Shown piece after piece: positions 34,977 through 45,246 of a stretch of 45,246 nt of DNA (positions within the stretch are counted from its first letter, which is position 1; each line of letters starts with the position of its first letter). The stretch is from a bacterium (GTDB lineage: Bacteria; Planctomycetota; Planctomycetia; Pirellulales; Pirellulaceae). Position numbers and translations under genes: made by a program. The notes below the pieces were generated by a model that worked only from the letters and a program-made list of their open reading frames with translations, made no database searches and had not been told where the DNA came from. Location: assembly GCA_024743355.1 (NCBI GenBank), contig JANSWS010000013.1, positions 1 to 45,246 of the forward strand, read 5' to 3'.

Positions 34977-36560
34977 ATGAATTATCGCTTACTCAGTCGA
35001 ACGCTTGGCATTATCTGCATATTGTTTGCGATCACGATGCTGTTTTCGCTGCCCTGGGCTCATCCCTGGCTAGGCTGGCGGCGTCACCTGGAACCACCGC
35101 TGGAGTCACCTGAATTCGAATGGCGGGGCTTTGTAGGCCTGCTCCTATCGAGTTTGATTTCGGCTGTGATTGGAGGCATATTGTTATGGGCCGGCTGGCG
35201 TAGTCGGGGTCAGCAACTATTCCGCAAAGAGGCCATGGCCACCGTCGGCCTTTCCTGGTTGTTGGCTACCGTCTTGGGAGCTCTTCCGTATCTACTGAGC
35301 GGAACACAGGTCGGTCCCCAGCAAACCATCAGCATTGCGGATGCCCTGTTTGAAGCCCAATCGGGATTTAGTACGACGGGCGCAACCGTCTTGACGGACC
35401 TCGAAGATCCGGAACTTGTTCCCCATTGCATCTTGTTCTGGAGAAGCAGCACACACTTTCTGGGTGGACTGGGTATTGTCGTGCTGCTGGTAGCGATCCT
35501 GGGTCAGGGAGCCGGTGGAAAGGCCATGATGCGGGCCGAAATCACGGGGCCCACCAAGGACTCGCAATTTAGCCGGATGCAGAAAACGGCCGGCGTGTTC
35601 GCCTTGATATATGTCGTTTTGACCTTGGTCTTGTCGCTGATCTTCTGGCTCTGTGGCATGTCTTTGTTTGATGCCTTGTGTCACGCATTTGGAACCCTGG
35701 CCACCGGAGGTTTCAGTACCTACAACGCCAGCCTGGGCCATTTCGACAGCCCATTGATTGAATACATCACAGTCTTGTTTATGGTTTTGGCCGGTACCAA
35801 TTTTGGACTGTTGCTGTTCGTGTCCTTGGGACAATATGAGCGGCTCTTCAAAGATCCCGAATGGCGGGTTTACATCGCCATTATGACCATTGTCAGTGTG
35901 GCTATCATCTTCTTCGGCATGGCCAACGGTGACTTTGAGAATCTGAATTCAGCCTTGCGCAACTCGCTGTTTCAAGTTGTGTCCATCATGACCACCACCG
36001 GCTTTGGAACGGATGACTACGACGTGTGGAACAATTTTGGTCGCGGAGTGCTCATTCTGCTGATGTTTGTGGGAGGCTGTGCCGGCAGCACGGGCGGAGG
36101 CATGAAAGTCATCCGGCACGTATTGCTGGCCAAAATTCTGAAGTTGGAGCTGGAACTTTCCTATCATCCCAAGGTGGTCCGACCGTTGAGAATCGGCAAT
36201 CGTACGATCAACGATCACGACCTGCGAAAGCACATCTTGGTTTATTTCGGCTTGGTGGCCGCTGTTTTCGCCTGTAGCTGGCTGGTGCTGATCACCATCG
36301 AACCGGATCGTCAGTGGACCTCGGGCGCAACGGTTACTTCCGGCGACTTGTTGGACCACAAATTATTGGATTGCGCTAGCGCGGTGGCCGCGACCCTGCA
36401 CAATATTGGTCCGGGCTACGGAGTCGTGGGACCGACCGCGAACTATCAGGGATTCTCAGCTACCAGCAAACTGCTGTTTGTATTTCTGATGGTCCTGGGC
36501 CGACTTGAAATGTTCAGCATCCTGGTGCTCTTCTTGCCGGCATTCTGGCGCAAGATGTGA
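34977..36560 (+). CDS. trkH: Trk potassium uptake transmembrane protein TrkH
   Basis: The 527-residue polytopic membrane protein shows the four pore loops of the SKT superfamily: EAQSGFSTTGATVLTD, CHAFGTLATGGFSTYN, MTTTGFGTDDYDVWNN and LHNIGPGYGVVGPTAN. The glycine of each selectivity-filter segment is present. RSSTHFLGGLGIVVLLVAIL and CAGSTGGGMKVIRHVL are further TrkH marks. It takes up K+ together with TrkA. The stop is only 10 bp from the end of the convergent RNase HII-like gene. Confidence 0.96.
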   Translation: MNYRLLSRTLGIICILFAITMLFSLPWAHPWLGWRRHLEPPLESPEFEWRGFVGLLLSSLISAVIGGILLWAGWRSRGQQLFRKEAMATVGLSWLLATVLGALPYLLSGTQVGPQQTISIADALFEAQSGFSTTGATVLTDLEDPELVPHCILFWRSSTHFLGGLGIVVLLVAILGQGAGGKAMMRAEITGPTKDSQFSRMQKTAGVFALIYVVLTLVLSLIFWLCGMSLFDALCHAFGTLATGGFSTYNASLGHFDSPLIEYITVLFMVLAGTNFGLLLFVSLGQYERLFKDPEWRVYIAIMTIVSVAIIFFGMANGDFENLNSALRNSLFQVVSIMTTTGFGTDDYDVWNNFGRGVLILLMFVGGCAGSTGGGMKVIRHVLLAKILKLELELSYHPKVVRPLRIGNRTINDHDLRKHILVYFGLVAAVFACSWLVLITIEPDRQWTSGATVTSGDLLDHKLLDCASAVAATLHNIGPGYGVVGPTANYQGFSATSKLLFVFLMVLGRLEMFSILVLFLPAFWRKM

Positions 36561-36570
36561 CCCGCCAGCC

Positions 36571-37578
36571 TTAACGACTACGCCACCAAAGATACGCGGG
36601 CAGCCCCAGCTCTCGCGGCGCATCACCCAGTTGCCGACGAAATCGCTCCGCATCTACCGGATAGCCCGCAGTCGGCTTGAGATCTTGCAGCCGAGCACTC
36701 CAAAACGCGTTGAAGGACTCCATGAATCTTTCTCGCGTATACTTGGCCAGCATGGATGCCAAGGCCGTCGGAGGAAAGGAATCCCCACCGACCGAAAAGT
36801 GGATCGTAAATTCTGGCTGGCAAAGATTCTGGTAACTACAACGACTTGCATCGGATCGAGTCTCTTGGAACCAGGCCTCCGGCCACGTGTCCATCAGCTG
36901 GGGCAAGTAATTCTTGCGTCCCCCATGACGGTCACAAAAGATTTCAACAGGGCGGGGCATTGCTTCCAACAGATCCGCCACCAACTTGAGTGTGGTGATC
37001 GTAAGCAACTGTCCCTTGGAGCCCAGCTTCTCAATACCCGCGTTAAATTCTTTTTCGCTGATGACGCGGACCCGCGCCTGCAACAGACACAGATCCAGTG
37101 CTTGGAATCTTTGGCGCGCTAGCTCCGACAACCTCAGAATTTCTCGCGAAGTTTGCGCCGAGGGCAACTTCAAAGCCTGCAGCTGTCGATACCAGGGCAG
37201 ATCGCATTCTCCCTGGGGCATTTCTCCAAATCGCTGGAGAAACGTCTCCATGTCACCAAGCCAATCGGGGGCCCCCCGGATATTTTGGCAAGTGTCGGCT
37301 TCGTCCATGGCTGCCAGCAATGCGCACAGGCCTGTTTCCAGGCTCGCAAGACCCTGACCAGGGCGGTAGAGCTGCTTGGAGTCACCCAGCGGGACCGTCT
37401 GGCACGCTTCTTCCCAGCGCTCACAAGAAAATCCCTCGGTAAGCGACGCTGCCAGCTCTGCCTCCGTGACGTTCTCAGGTACCAACCAAACCGTGGCCGC
37501 CACTAGCAGGGGCCCCAGATTGGGTCCGTAACCGGCTTCATCCACACCAATTACTAGCTTTTTGTTGGCAGAATCCAA
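36571..37578 (-). CDS. Divergent RNase HII-like protein
   Basis: The 335-residue protein contains the RNase HII fold with the active-site set kept: D13/E14 in IGVDEAGYGPNLGPL, D216 in IFCDRHGGRKNY and D266 in SVGGDSFPPTALASMLAKYT. GDSKQL also matches the family. It is longer than usual RNase HII (about 200-230 residues) because of an insert around residues 70-200, and G-Y-G replaces the common G-R-G after DEA. It should cut RNA in RNA-DNA hybrids but may have another nucleic acid target; a canonical rnhB could exist elsewhere. The start appears to be TTG 37578 with no clear Shine-Dalgarno. Confidence 0.82.
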   Translation of the reverse strand: MDSANKKLVIGVDEAGYGPNLGPLLVAATVWLVPENVTEAELAASLTEGFSCERWEEACQTVPLGDSKQLYRPGQGLASLETGLCALLAAMDEADTCQNIRGAPDWLGDMETFLQRFGEMPQGECDLPWYRQLQALKLPSAQTSREILRLSELARQRFQALDLCLLQARVRVISEKEFNAGIEKLGSKGQLLTITTLKLVADLLEAMPRPVEIFCDRHGGRKNYLPQLMDTWPEAWFQETRSDASRCSYQNLCQPEFTIHFSVGGDSFPPTALASMLAKYTRERFMESFNAFWSARLQDLKPTAGYPVDAERFRRQLGDAPRELGLPAYLWWRSR

Positions 37579-37857
37579 AATGTTTCCGTGGTTTTAGAGG
37601 ACAATCCAGCCAATAATGAAATTACTAATCTAGAACGTATCCGAAAACCGAGCTCGTTTGACATGTGAAGGCAGATAAACTTCGCGCGTGCCCGTGTCAC
37701 GCCTTTTCGAATGTCAGCGGTAAGATGTTTGCCCTTCCAGGTAGAAATCCGAGTTTTGGAATTTGAGTGGGCTGCCGGCTTAACACGCGCGGATTTGGTC
37801 ACCGCCGCGTTGCAAAGCCATCGAAGCTGTTAGGTTTAAGTGGGATTGAATAAATCG

Positions 37858-40800
37858 ATGAGAGCCCCAAGCCATTCTTCGACCTCCGCGAGACGAATGA
37901 CTTCCGCTCGTTGGTGTACCGCCTGCTTCGCCTTGGTGGCCGTTCTATCGTCCAGCTTGAAGGCACAAGACCCGTTCCAAGCGCCGCCAGGGGCCCCAGG
38001 TGCCCGTCCGTCTGCCAGCCCTGAGCAGATGAAGGAAGCGATGGAGCGGGCGCGAGCTGCCCGTGAGGCAGCCAGAGCCCAGGCCGAGGGCGGCGGTCCT
38101 GCGGGTGCTGCCAAGCCCGGCGAAGCAAAGCCCGACGATGCCAAACCCGGTGAAGAAGGGAAATCCGAGTCCGCGGGCAAACTGGAAAACGTCCAACGCA
38201 CCGCGGAGCCCCCGGCCAAGCCAAATCCAGATGAACTGAAAGTTAAGCCCGACGATCAGGGGTTGCTCTACTTTCAATTTCGCAACCAGCCCTGGCCTGA
38301 CGTATTGAGATGGTACGCAGACGTATGCAATCTGTCGTTCGATTGGCAAGAGCTGCCGGGGGATTACATCAATCTGGCCACTCAGCGACCACACTCCTTA
38401 GAAGAGACCGGTGACATGATCAATCGCGCCTTGCTGATGCGCGGTTTTACCATGTTGCAAGACGATGAAACGTTGACTGTCGCAAAAGTGGAAGGGTTAA
38501 ATCCATCCCTGGTACCGCGAGTTCAACCCCACCAGCTGACCAGTCTCCCGCCACATCGCTACGTCAGGACGTCATTTCCGCTTTCCTGGTTGCTGGCCGA
38601 GGAAGTGCACCAAGAGTTCAGTTCCATGATCAGCAAAAATGGACGCCTGACACCCCTGCAGTCGACCAATCGCCTGGAAGGCATGGACGCGGCCGCCAAC
38701 CTGCGTGATATCTACGAGATTCTCGAACAGGAACAATCGGCGATCGCCTTGCAAAATCTGGCCCGCGAATTCCCGCTGCGTTTTGCCCGTGCGGCAGCGG
38801 TCAAGATGCAACTGGAAGCCTTTCTCGGACTGCAGAATGGACAGAGCAGTTCCGGTGGGGATTCTTCTTCCGCCATGGCCCGCATGATGCAACAGCAGAT
38901 GCAGCAACAAATGCAGCAACAGATGCAGCAAATGCAACAGCAGATGCAACGACAGATGCAGCAAGGCAACCCAGGTGCGGCCGGCGGCAGCCAACGCAAG
39001 CCGCGCTCTGAGGATGTTTATCTAGTAGCGAACGAGCGCAGCAACAGTGTCATCGTGCATGCGCCGCCAGACAAAATGGCCATCATTGAATCCTTTATCG
39101 CCCGCGTTGATGTGCAAAACGAATCCGCTGCCGACTATCAACGCCTGAATACCCGTATGAAGGTCTTTCGCCTGGCGTCGCTAGGGCCCACTGAACTGGT
39201 CGCTTCGCTGACAGCCATGGACGTGCTGGAACCTACCACACGCTTGCAAGTCGACGAAGAGAACAATGCCATCATCGCCTACGCCTCCGTCGCGGATCAA
39301 TACATGATCCAATCTGTCATCGACCGTCTCGACGGTTCGGAAAGGCGGTTTGAGGTGATGCAACTGCGACGCTTGGATGCCGAGTCTGTGGCAGGCAGCA
39401 TCAAGTTCTTAATGGGTGCTGATGAAGAAGAGGAAGACGATAGTAGCCGACGCAATCGTTACATCTTCGGCTACTACGATCCCTATTCACGGAATCGCGA
39501 AAAGAAGAGCAGCGACAAGATGCGGGTTGGCGCCAATGTGCAGGACAACCAGCTGCTACTGTGGGTCAACGACATTGAGATGGAGGAAGTGCAGAACTTG
39601 CTGGTCAAACTGGGAGAAGTTCCGCCCAAGGGTGGTCGCCCAAGTACCATGCGGGTGATCGATGCCTCGCGGCAGCCAGAGACTTATGATTACTTGAAAC
39701 AGCTCAAGGAACAGTGGGATCGCATCTCTCCCAACCCGCTGCTTTTGCCGGAGCAATCTGAGTTTCAATCTCCGGAAGACGAGGCGGCTGAAACCAGTGA
39801 TAGCCAGCAACCAGAGGCAGGCGCCGAACAGCCAGCTCCCAAGGCGGATCCCGCTTCGCCGAACAGCGATAAAATCACCCGCAACTCAAGGAGTAATCCA
39901 CGATTTGCGTACCTGACCAGTCGGCCCGATGAAAACAGTGAATCGCCCAACGCTACCGCAGCCGCGGTCTCAGACGACGTCATCGCGGGTTCTGCAGCGG
40001 AGAATACCGATGTGGAATCCGATGGCAGCTCCACCGCGAATGAACCACCAGCTTCCAGCGATTCAACGCAGCTTAATCCACAGTCTCGCTTGGAACAGGC
40101 TCAACAACCACAACCGCCGCCGGTGAGAATCTACTTGGATGAGGCTGGCAATCTGGTGCTGCAATCGGAAGATACCGCTGCCCTGGATCGTCTCGAAGAA
40201 CTCATGCAAACCAATCGTCCTCCGCGGCGGCCCTATGACATCTTCAAAGTTAAGCACGCTCGGGCCAGTTGGGTGTCATTGAATTTGGAGGAGTACTTTG
40301 ACAAAGAAGAAGATAACCGGCCGCGTTTCTTCTCCTTTTTCGACATGGGGGATGAAAAAGAGCGTCAGTTGGGCGACAAACCACCCCTCCGCTTCATCTG
40401 GGACAACGACACCAACTCCATTGTGGTGCAAGGCGCCGACGATATTGATCGCCAAACGATCAAGGAATTGATCGAGCTGTGGGACGTGCCGGAACAGGTC
40501 GATAAGAGCACGATACGCTTTACTAGACTAGTGAAGGTGCGCTTCTCCCGCGCGGAAAATATTGTCAACACCATCAAGGAAGCCTACCGAGATCTGTTGA
40601 GCGCTACCGACAAAACTTTCCAACAAAATCAGCAAGTGGACGAGGGAGGTGAAAATAAGCGCAGCGGCGGCAGTCAGGGCGTTCAAGGGGATGGCTTCGA
40701 TTTCGGAGGTTTGCGTGGCAAACTCTCACTGGGCCCCGATAGCCTGACCAATTCCATCTTGATCTCCGCCGAAGGCGAGGATCTGATGAAGATCGTCGAA

Positions 40801-41049
40801 GATGTGATCCGCGAATTGGATGAAGCCGCCAAGGATCAGGGGAACGTCGAGGTCTATCGGGTTTCCGGGGACCTGAACGGGAACTCATTGAAGAAAGCCC
40901 TAAGTGCGATTTTCAACCGAGCCGCTCAGCCAGAGTCCGCCAAGCCCGAGGAGCAACCGCCCCAGGCCCAGCCAGCTGTTGAGCCCCCGCAACAACCCAT
41001 CCGCGGCGGATTCGATCGCGGATCATCCTCGAGACGCCGCGATCGCTAG
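37858..41049 (+). CDS. Secretin N-domain (NolW-type) repeat protein lacking the channel domain
   Basis: This 1,063-residue exported protein has signal-like MTSARWCTACFALVAVLSSS. Pro/Ala/Glu-rich linker sequence (residues 40-120) is followed by repeated short secretin-type N domains: PWPDVLRWYADVCNLSFDWQ (N0-like), MKVFRLASLGPTELVASLTA, FEVMQLRRLDAESVAGSIKF, YDIFKVKHARASWVSLNLEE and VKVRFSRAENIVNTIKEAYR, each with a NSIxV/NxIIxxA strand (DNDTNSIVVQGADD, DEENNAIIAYASVA). A Met/Gln-rich stretch lies at residues 344-370, and acidic linkers join the domains. No C-terminal beta-barrel secretin region is visible, so it should not form a pore itself. It may be a periplasmic scaffold in a type II-like or pilus system, perhaps partnered with prepilin-like DUF1559 proteins. 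GTG 37840 is an alternative start. Confidence 0.85.
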   Translation: MRAPSHSSTSARRMTSARWCTACFALVAVLSSSLKAQDPFQAPPGAPGARPSASPEQMKEAMERARAAREAARAQAEGGGPAGAAKPGEAKPDDAKPGEEGKSESAGKLENVQRTAEPPAKPNPDELKVKPDDQGLLYFQFRNQPWPDVLRWYADVCNLSFDWQELPGDYINLATQRPHSLEETGDMINRALLMRGFTMLQDDETLTVAKVEGLNPSLVPRVQPHQLTSLPPHRYVRTSFPLSWLLAEEVHQEFSSMISKNGRLTPLQSTNRLEGMDAAANLRDIYEILEQEQSAIALQNLAREFPLRFARAAAVKMQLEAFLGLQNGQSSSGGDSSSAMARMMQQQMQQQMQQQMQQMQQQMQRQMQQGNPGAAGGSQRKPRSEDVYLVANERSNSVIVHAPPDKMAIIESFIARVDVQNESAADYQRLNTRMKVFRLASLGPTELVASLTAMDVLEPTTRLQVDEENNAIIAYASVADQYMIQSVIDRLDGSERRFEVMQLRRLDAESVAGSIKFLMGADEEEEDDSSRRNRYIFGYYDPYSRNREKKSSDKMRVGANVQDNQLLLWVNDIEMEEVQNLLVKLGEVPPKGGRPSTMRVIDASRQPETYDYLKQLKEQWDRISPNPLLLPEQSEFQSPEDEAAETSDSQQPEAGAEQPAPKADPASPNSDKITRNSRSNPRFAYLTSRPDENSESPNATAAAVSDDVIAGSAAENTDVESDGSSTANEPPASSDSTQLNPQSRLEQAQQPQPPPVRIYLDEAGNLVLQSEDTAALDRLEELMQTNRPPRRPYDIFKVKHARASWVSLNLEEYFDKEEDNRPRFFSFFDMGDEKERQLGDKPPLRFIWDNDTNSIVVQGADDIDRQTIKELIELWDVPEQVDKSTIRFTRLVKVRFSRAENIVNTIKEAYRDLLSATDKTFQQNQQVDEGGENKRSGGSQGVQGDGFDFGGLRGKLSLGPDSLTNSILISAEGEDLMKIVEDVIRELDEAAKDQGNVEVYRVSGDLNGNSLKKALSAIFNRAAQPESAKPEEQPPQAQPAVEPPQQPIRGGFDRGSSSRRRDR
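38887..38966 (+). repeat. In-frame ATGCAGCAACAA-type tandem repeat (Met-Gln-Gln-Gln)
   Basis: Imperfect 9- to 12-bp units encode MMQQQMQQQMQQQMQQMQQQ and a few more residues inside the secretin-like gene. Codon usage alternates CAA/CAG, so the stretch is not a fresh slippage product. It separates two folded domains and probably acts as a flexible or coiled linker. Confidence 0.9.
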
Positions 41050-41100
41050 ACCGCTGGCACTGCGTCCCCGGCCTATTCCAAAATCCTCAGTCTTTATGGC

Positions 41101-41460
41101 TTGAGCTTGTATCCGCTGGATCCAAAGAATGTTCCCATCCAAGGCCTGATTGGACAGCAGTTGTCGATGATCGGCTTTACCGCCAATCAGATTCTACTGA
41201 CCTTTTCCAAGGCTGAGAGGATTACCGTTGAGGGAGCACTCGTACTTATGCGAGCCAGCCAAGCACCCGTCCACATGGATTCTGGAAATCCTGCCATATC
41301 CTTATTGGAATGCTTAGACAGACAAGTGGTGGACATTTCTGTCGATCCTCAGTCCAATCTGCAAATTGGCTTTTCCGACGAGCATTGCCTGCTGCTGCTG
41401 AACGACTCGATGTACGAATCATTTCATCTTCACCTCGGCGGCAAATCTTTTACCTTCTGA
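41101..41460 (+). CDS. Small hypothetical protein, resembling DUF6188-type folds
   Basis: The protein has 119 residues: LIGQQLSMIGFTANQILLTF, then ERITVEGALVLM and LLECLDRQVVDISVDPQSNL, then QIGFSDEHCLLLLNDSMYES. The alternation GLIGQ.L..I.F....I.L.F....I.VEG.L resembles DUF6188-like immunity or unknown proteins; this is a weak resemblance. There is no signal peptide. The start is unclear: TTG 41101 gives the longest frame, TTG 41107 and ATG 41167 are alternatives, and none has a good Shine-Dalgarno. It lies 51 bp after the secretin-like gene on the same strand. Confidence 0.6.
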   Translation: MSLYPLDPKNVPIQGLIGQQLSMIGFTANQILLTFSKAERITVEGALVLMRASQAPVHMDSGNPAISLLECLDRQVVDISVDPQSNLQIGFSDEHCLLLLNDSMYESFHLHLGGKSFTF

Positions 41461-41571
41461 GCTCTCGAATCGCGGACCATCGCGCGTTAGAAGATCTGCC
41501 TGGGCGGATCGCTATCTGGTCGATCTTGTTCCGTTCAGATTCGAGCTCACCGCCCCTATTACGGATGCTGG

Positions 41572-42189
41572 ATGATGGGTTGGCAGCGAAAGCTAATTCC
41601 GTACTTGCCGATTGCCGGCCTGATTCTGTCCATGGGGTTGCTGGTTTTTGCCAGCTGCCACTACGCGGCCTCGGTTCCCTGGTCACGTGTCACGGTCTCG
41701 TTACTGTGCGCAGCCGAACTACCGAGTGGTGAGCCGAATGCAGTTCGATCCCTGGCGATTGCCGCATTGCTACTGCTTTGCTTGTCCATGGCGATGTTAT
41801 TCGAACTCATCTCCCGTCAAGCCGAAAAACGCGGACTGCGCAAGACGATCCAGATTGCCGGCATCGGCTCCATGGTATACGCCCTGCTGACGGCATCACC
41901 CATGCATGACTTAATGGTGAACATTGCCTTAGTCTTTTTCGTGATCGCCTTAATTGCCATCGTGTACATGCTGGTCAGCATGCGCCGCTACACGTTGGCA
42001 ACGCTTGGGATCGGATGCATCGCCTTGAAGGCAATCAGCGCCTCTCTGTATTACACCGATAATTATCCGGAAGCTTGGGGTGCAATGCAGAAGCTGTCAT
42101 TTCTTGCCACGCTTTGCTGGCTGGTCGGCGTTCATCTTGGGCTGGGCTGGAATGCAGGCAAAGGGGCGCAGTCCATCAGGAGTGGCTAG
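41572..42189 (+). CDS. Six-helix membrane protein, DUF998-like
   Basis: The 205-residue protein has about six hydrophobic segments: LIPYLPIAGLILSMGLLVFA, SLAIAALLLLCLSMAMLFEL, IAGIGSMVYALLTASPMHDL, VNIALVFFVIALIAIVYMLV, LATLGIGCIALKAISASLYY and SFLATLCWLVGVHLGLGW. The layout with MHDL at the start of a helix resembles DUF998 or Frag1-like membrane proteins, but identification is weak. ATG ATG at 41572/41575 leaves the precise start open. Confidence 0.7.
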   Translation: MMGWQRKLIPYLPIAGLILSMGLLVFASCHYAASVPWSRVTVSLLCAAELPSGEPNAVRSLAIAALLLLCLSMAMLFELISRQAEKRGLRKTIQIAGIGSMVYALLTASPMHDLMVNIALVFFVIALIAIVYMLVSMRRYTLATLGIGCIALKAISASLYYTDNYPEAWGAMQKLSFLATLCWLVGVHLGLGWNAGKGAQSIRSG

Positions 42190-42234
42190 ATCCACTTGCA
42201 CAGGTGGTCGACGCATATCTCAAGCGGGCCGTTC

Positions 42235-42331
42235 GGCCCAATGGCACTTACTTTGAAACAGGAAGTGTGGCCAATGGTAGCGGTGCGGCGCGAACCGCCC
42301 GGCACTTCACAGCGAAACTGTTGCTGCGGTC
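42235..42331. repeat. Dispersed MITE-like element, copy B
   Basis: It starts GGCCCAATGGCACTTACTTT, nearly identical to the left end of copy A (GGCCCAATGGCATTTACTTT at 11911). Its interior, in reverse complement, matches copy A from 12046 back to about 11957, including GCCGGGCGGTTCGCGCCGCA. The second inverted end is not recognisable here, so this copy seems truncated or diverged at its right side. It fills most of the 340-bp gap before mfd. Confidence 0.65.
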
Positions 42332-42526
42332 AGCGGCTAACCAGGTCGTTCATGCAGTTTCTGGCCCAACCGCAGCCGGTTCACGACCGGTGGTCCGCCC
42401 ACTTGCCCTTTTGCCTGCCAAAGATGCAGGTAGAATCCTTGCAGAACAATTTCCTGGTGGCGTCTTGGATCAGCTTTGAGCCTCGCGCTGGAAATTGTGG
42501 TTGCCAGCACGCGACTTCGGAATTGC

Positions 42527-45246
<2,720 letters not shown>

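Overview
The window comes from a planctomycete, most likely a member of the Pirellulaceae. This is an inference from several lineage-typical genes: a DUF1549/DUF1553 (PSCyt) gene paired with a DUF1501 gene, an LEPRxLL-like N-terminus on a dockerin-bearing secreted enzyme, a DUF1559 prepilin-like protein, a very large membrane-bound-dehydrogenase/cytochrome c fusion, a sulfatase, PQQ-like propellers, and intergenic palindromic repeats. No rRNA, tRNA, CRISPR array, transposase or prophage gene was recognised.

Layout. 1-1.4 kb: a TPR protein (minus strand, cut by the window edge) and a short remnant of a HAF-repeat protein. 1.5-11.9 kb (all plus): secreted animal-type haem peroxidase, octahaem cytochrome c with an overlapping four-helix membrane protein, the DUF1549/DUF1553 and DUF1501 pair, and a PP2C phosphatase fused to a cyclic-nucleotide-binding-like domain. 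11.9-12.5 kb: non-coding, repeat-rich. 12.5-15 kb (minus): SUI1/eIF1-like factor, Uma2-type nuclease, PQQ-like beta-propeller. 15.3-20.5 kb: a 1,748-residue exported multidomain cytochrome c/dehydrogenase protein. 20.6-25.2 kb: sulfatase, ZIP metal transporter, divergent Cys/His-rich protein, DUF1559 protein. 25.2-25.9 kb: two copies of an intergenic repeat, one interrupted by a small palindromic element. 25.9-28.4 kb (minus): alpha/beta hydrolase overlapping exonuclease III. 28.9-32.4 kb: transaldolase, a cluster of 36-bp repeats, then a minus-strand operon of lipase-like hydrolase, DUF1499 protein and LarA-like protein. 32.7-36.6 kb: two small membrane proteins, TrkA and TrkH. 36.6-42.2 kb: a divergent RNase HII-like protein, a secretin-N-domain protein lacking the channel domain, and two small proteins. 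42.5 kb to the end: Mfd, truncated by the window.

How the genes fit together. Much of the first half codes for exported redox or polymer-degrading proteins (haem peroxidase, octahaem cytochrome, PSCyt pair, PQQ propeller, dehydrogenase-cytochrome fusion, sulfatase), consistent with periplasmic oxidation of complex carbon. The second half is more housekeeping: DNA repair, potassium uptake, transaldolase.

The least explained material is (a) the octahaem cytochrome and its translationally coupled His-containing membrane partner, (b) the channel-less secretin-like protein, (c) the PP2C-cNBD fusion next to the PSCyt pair, and (d) several repeat families, including a clear case of a small palindromic element inserted into another repeat with an 8-bp target duplication. 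I saw no convincing defence system or other wholly new multigene system.
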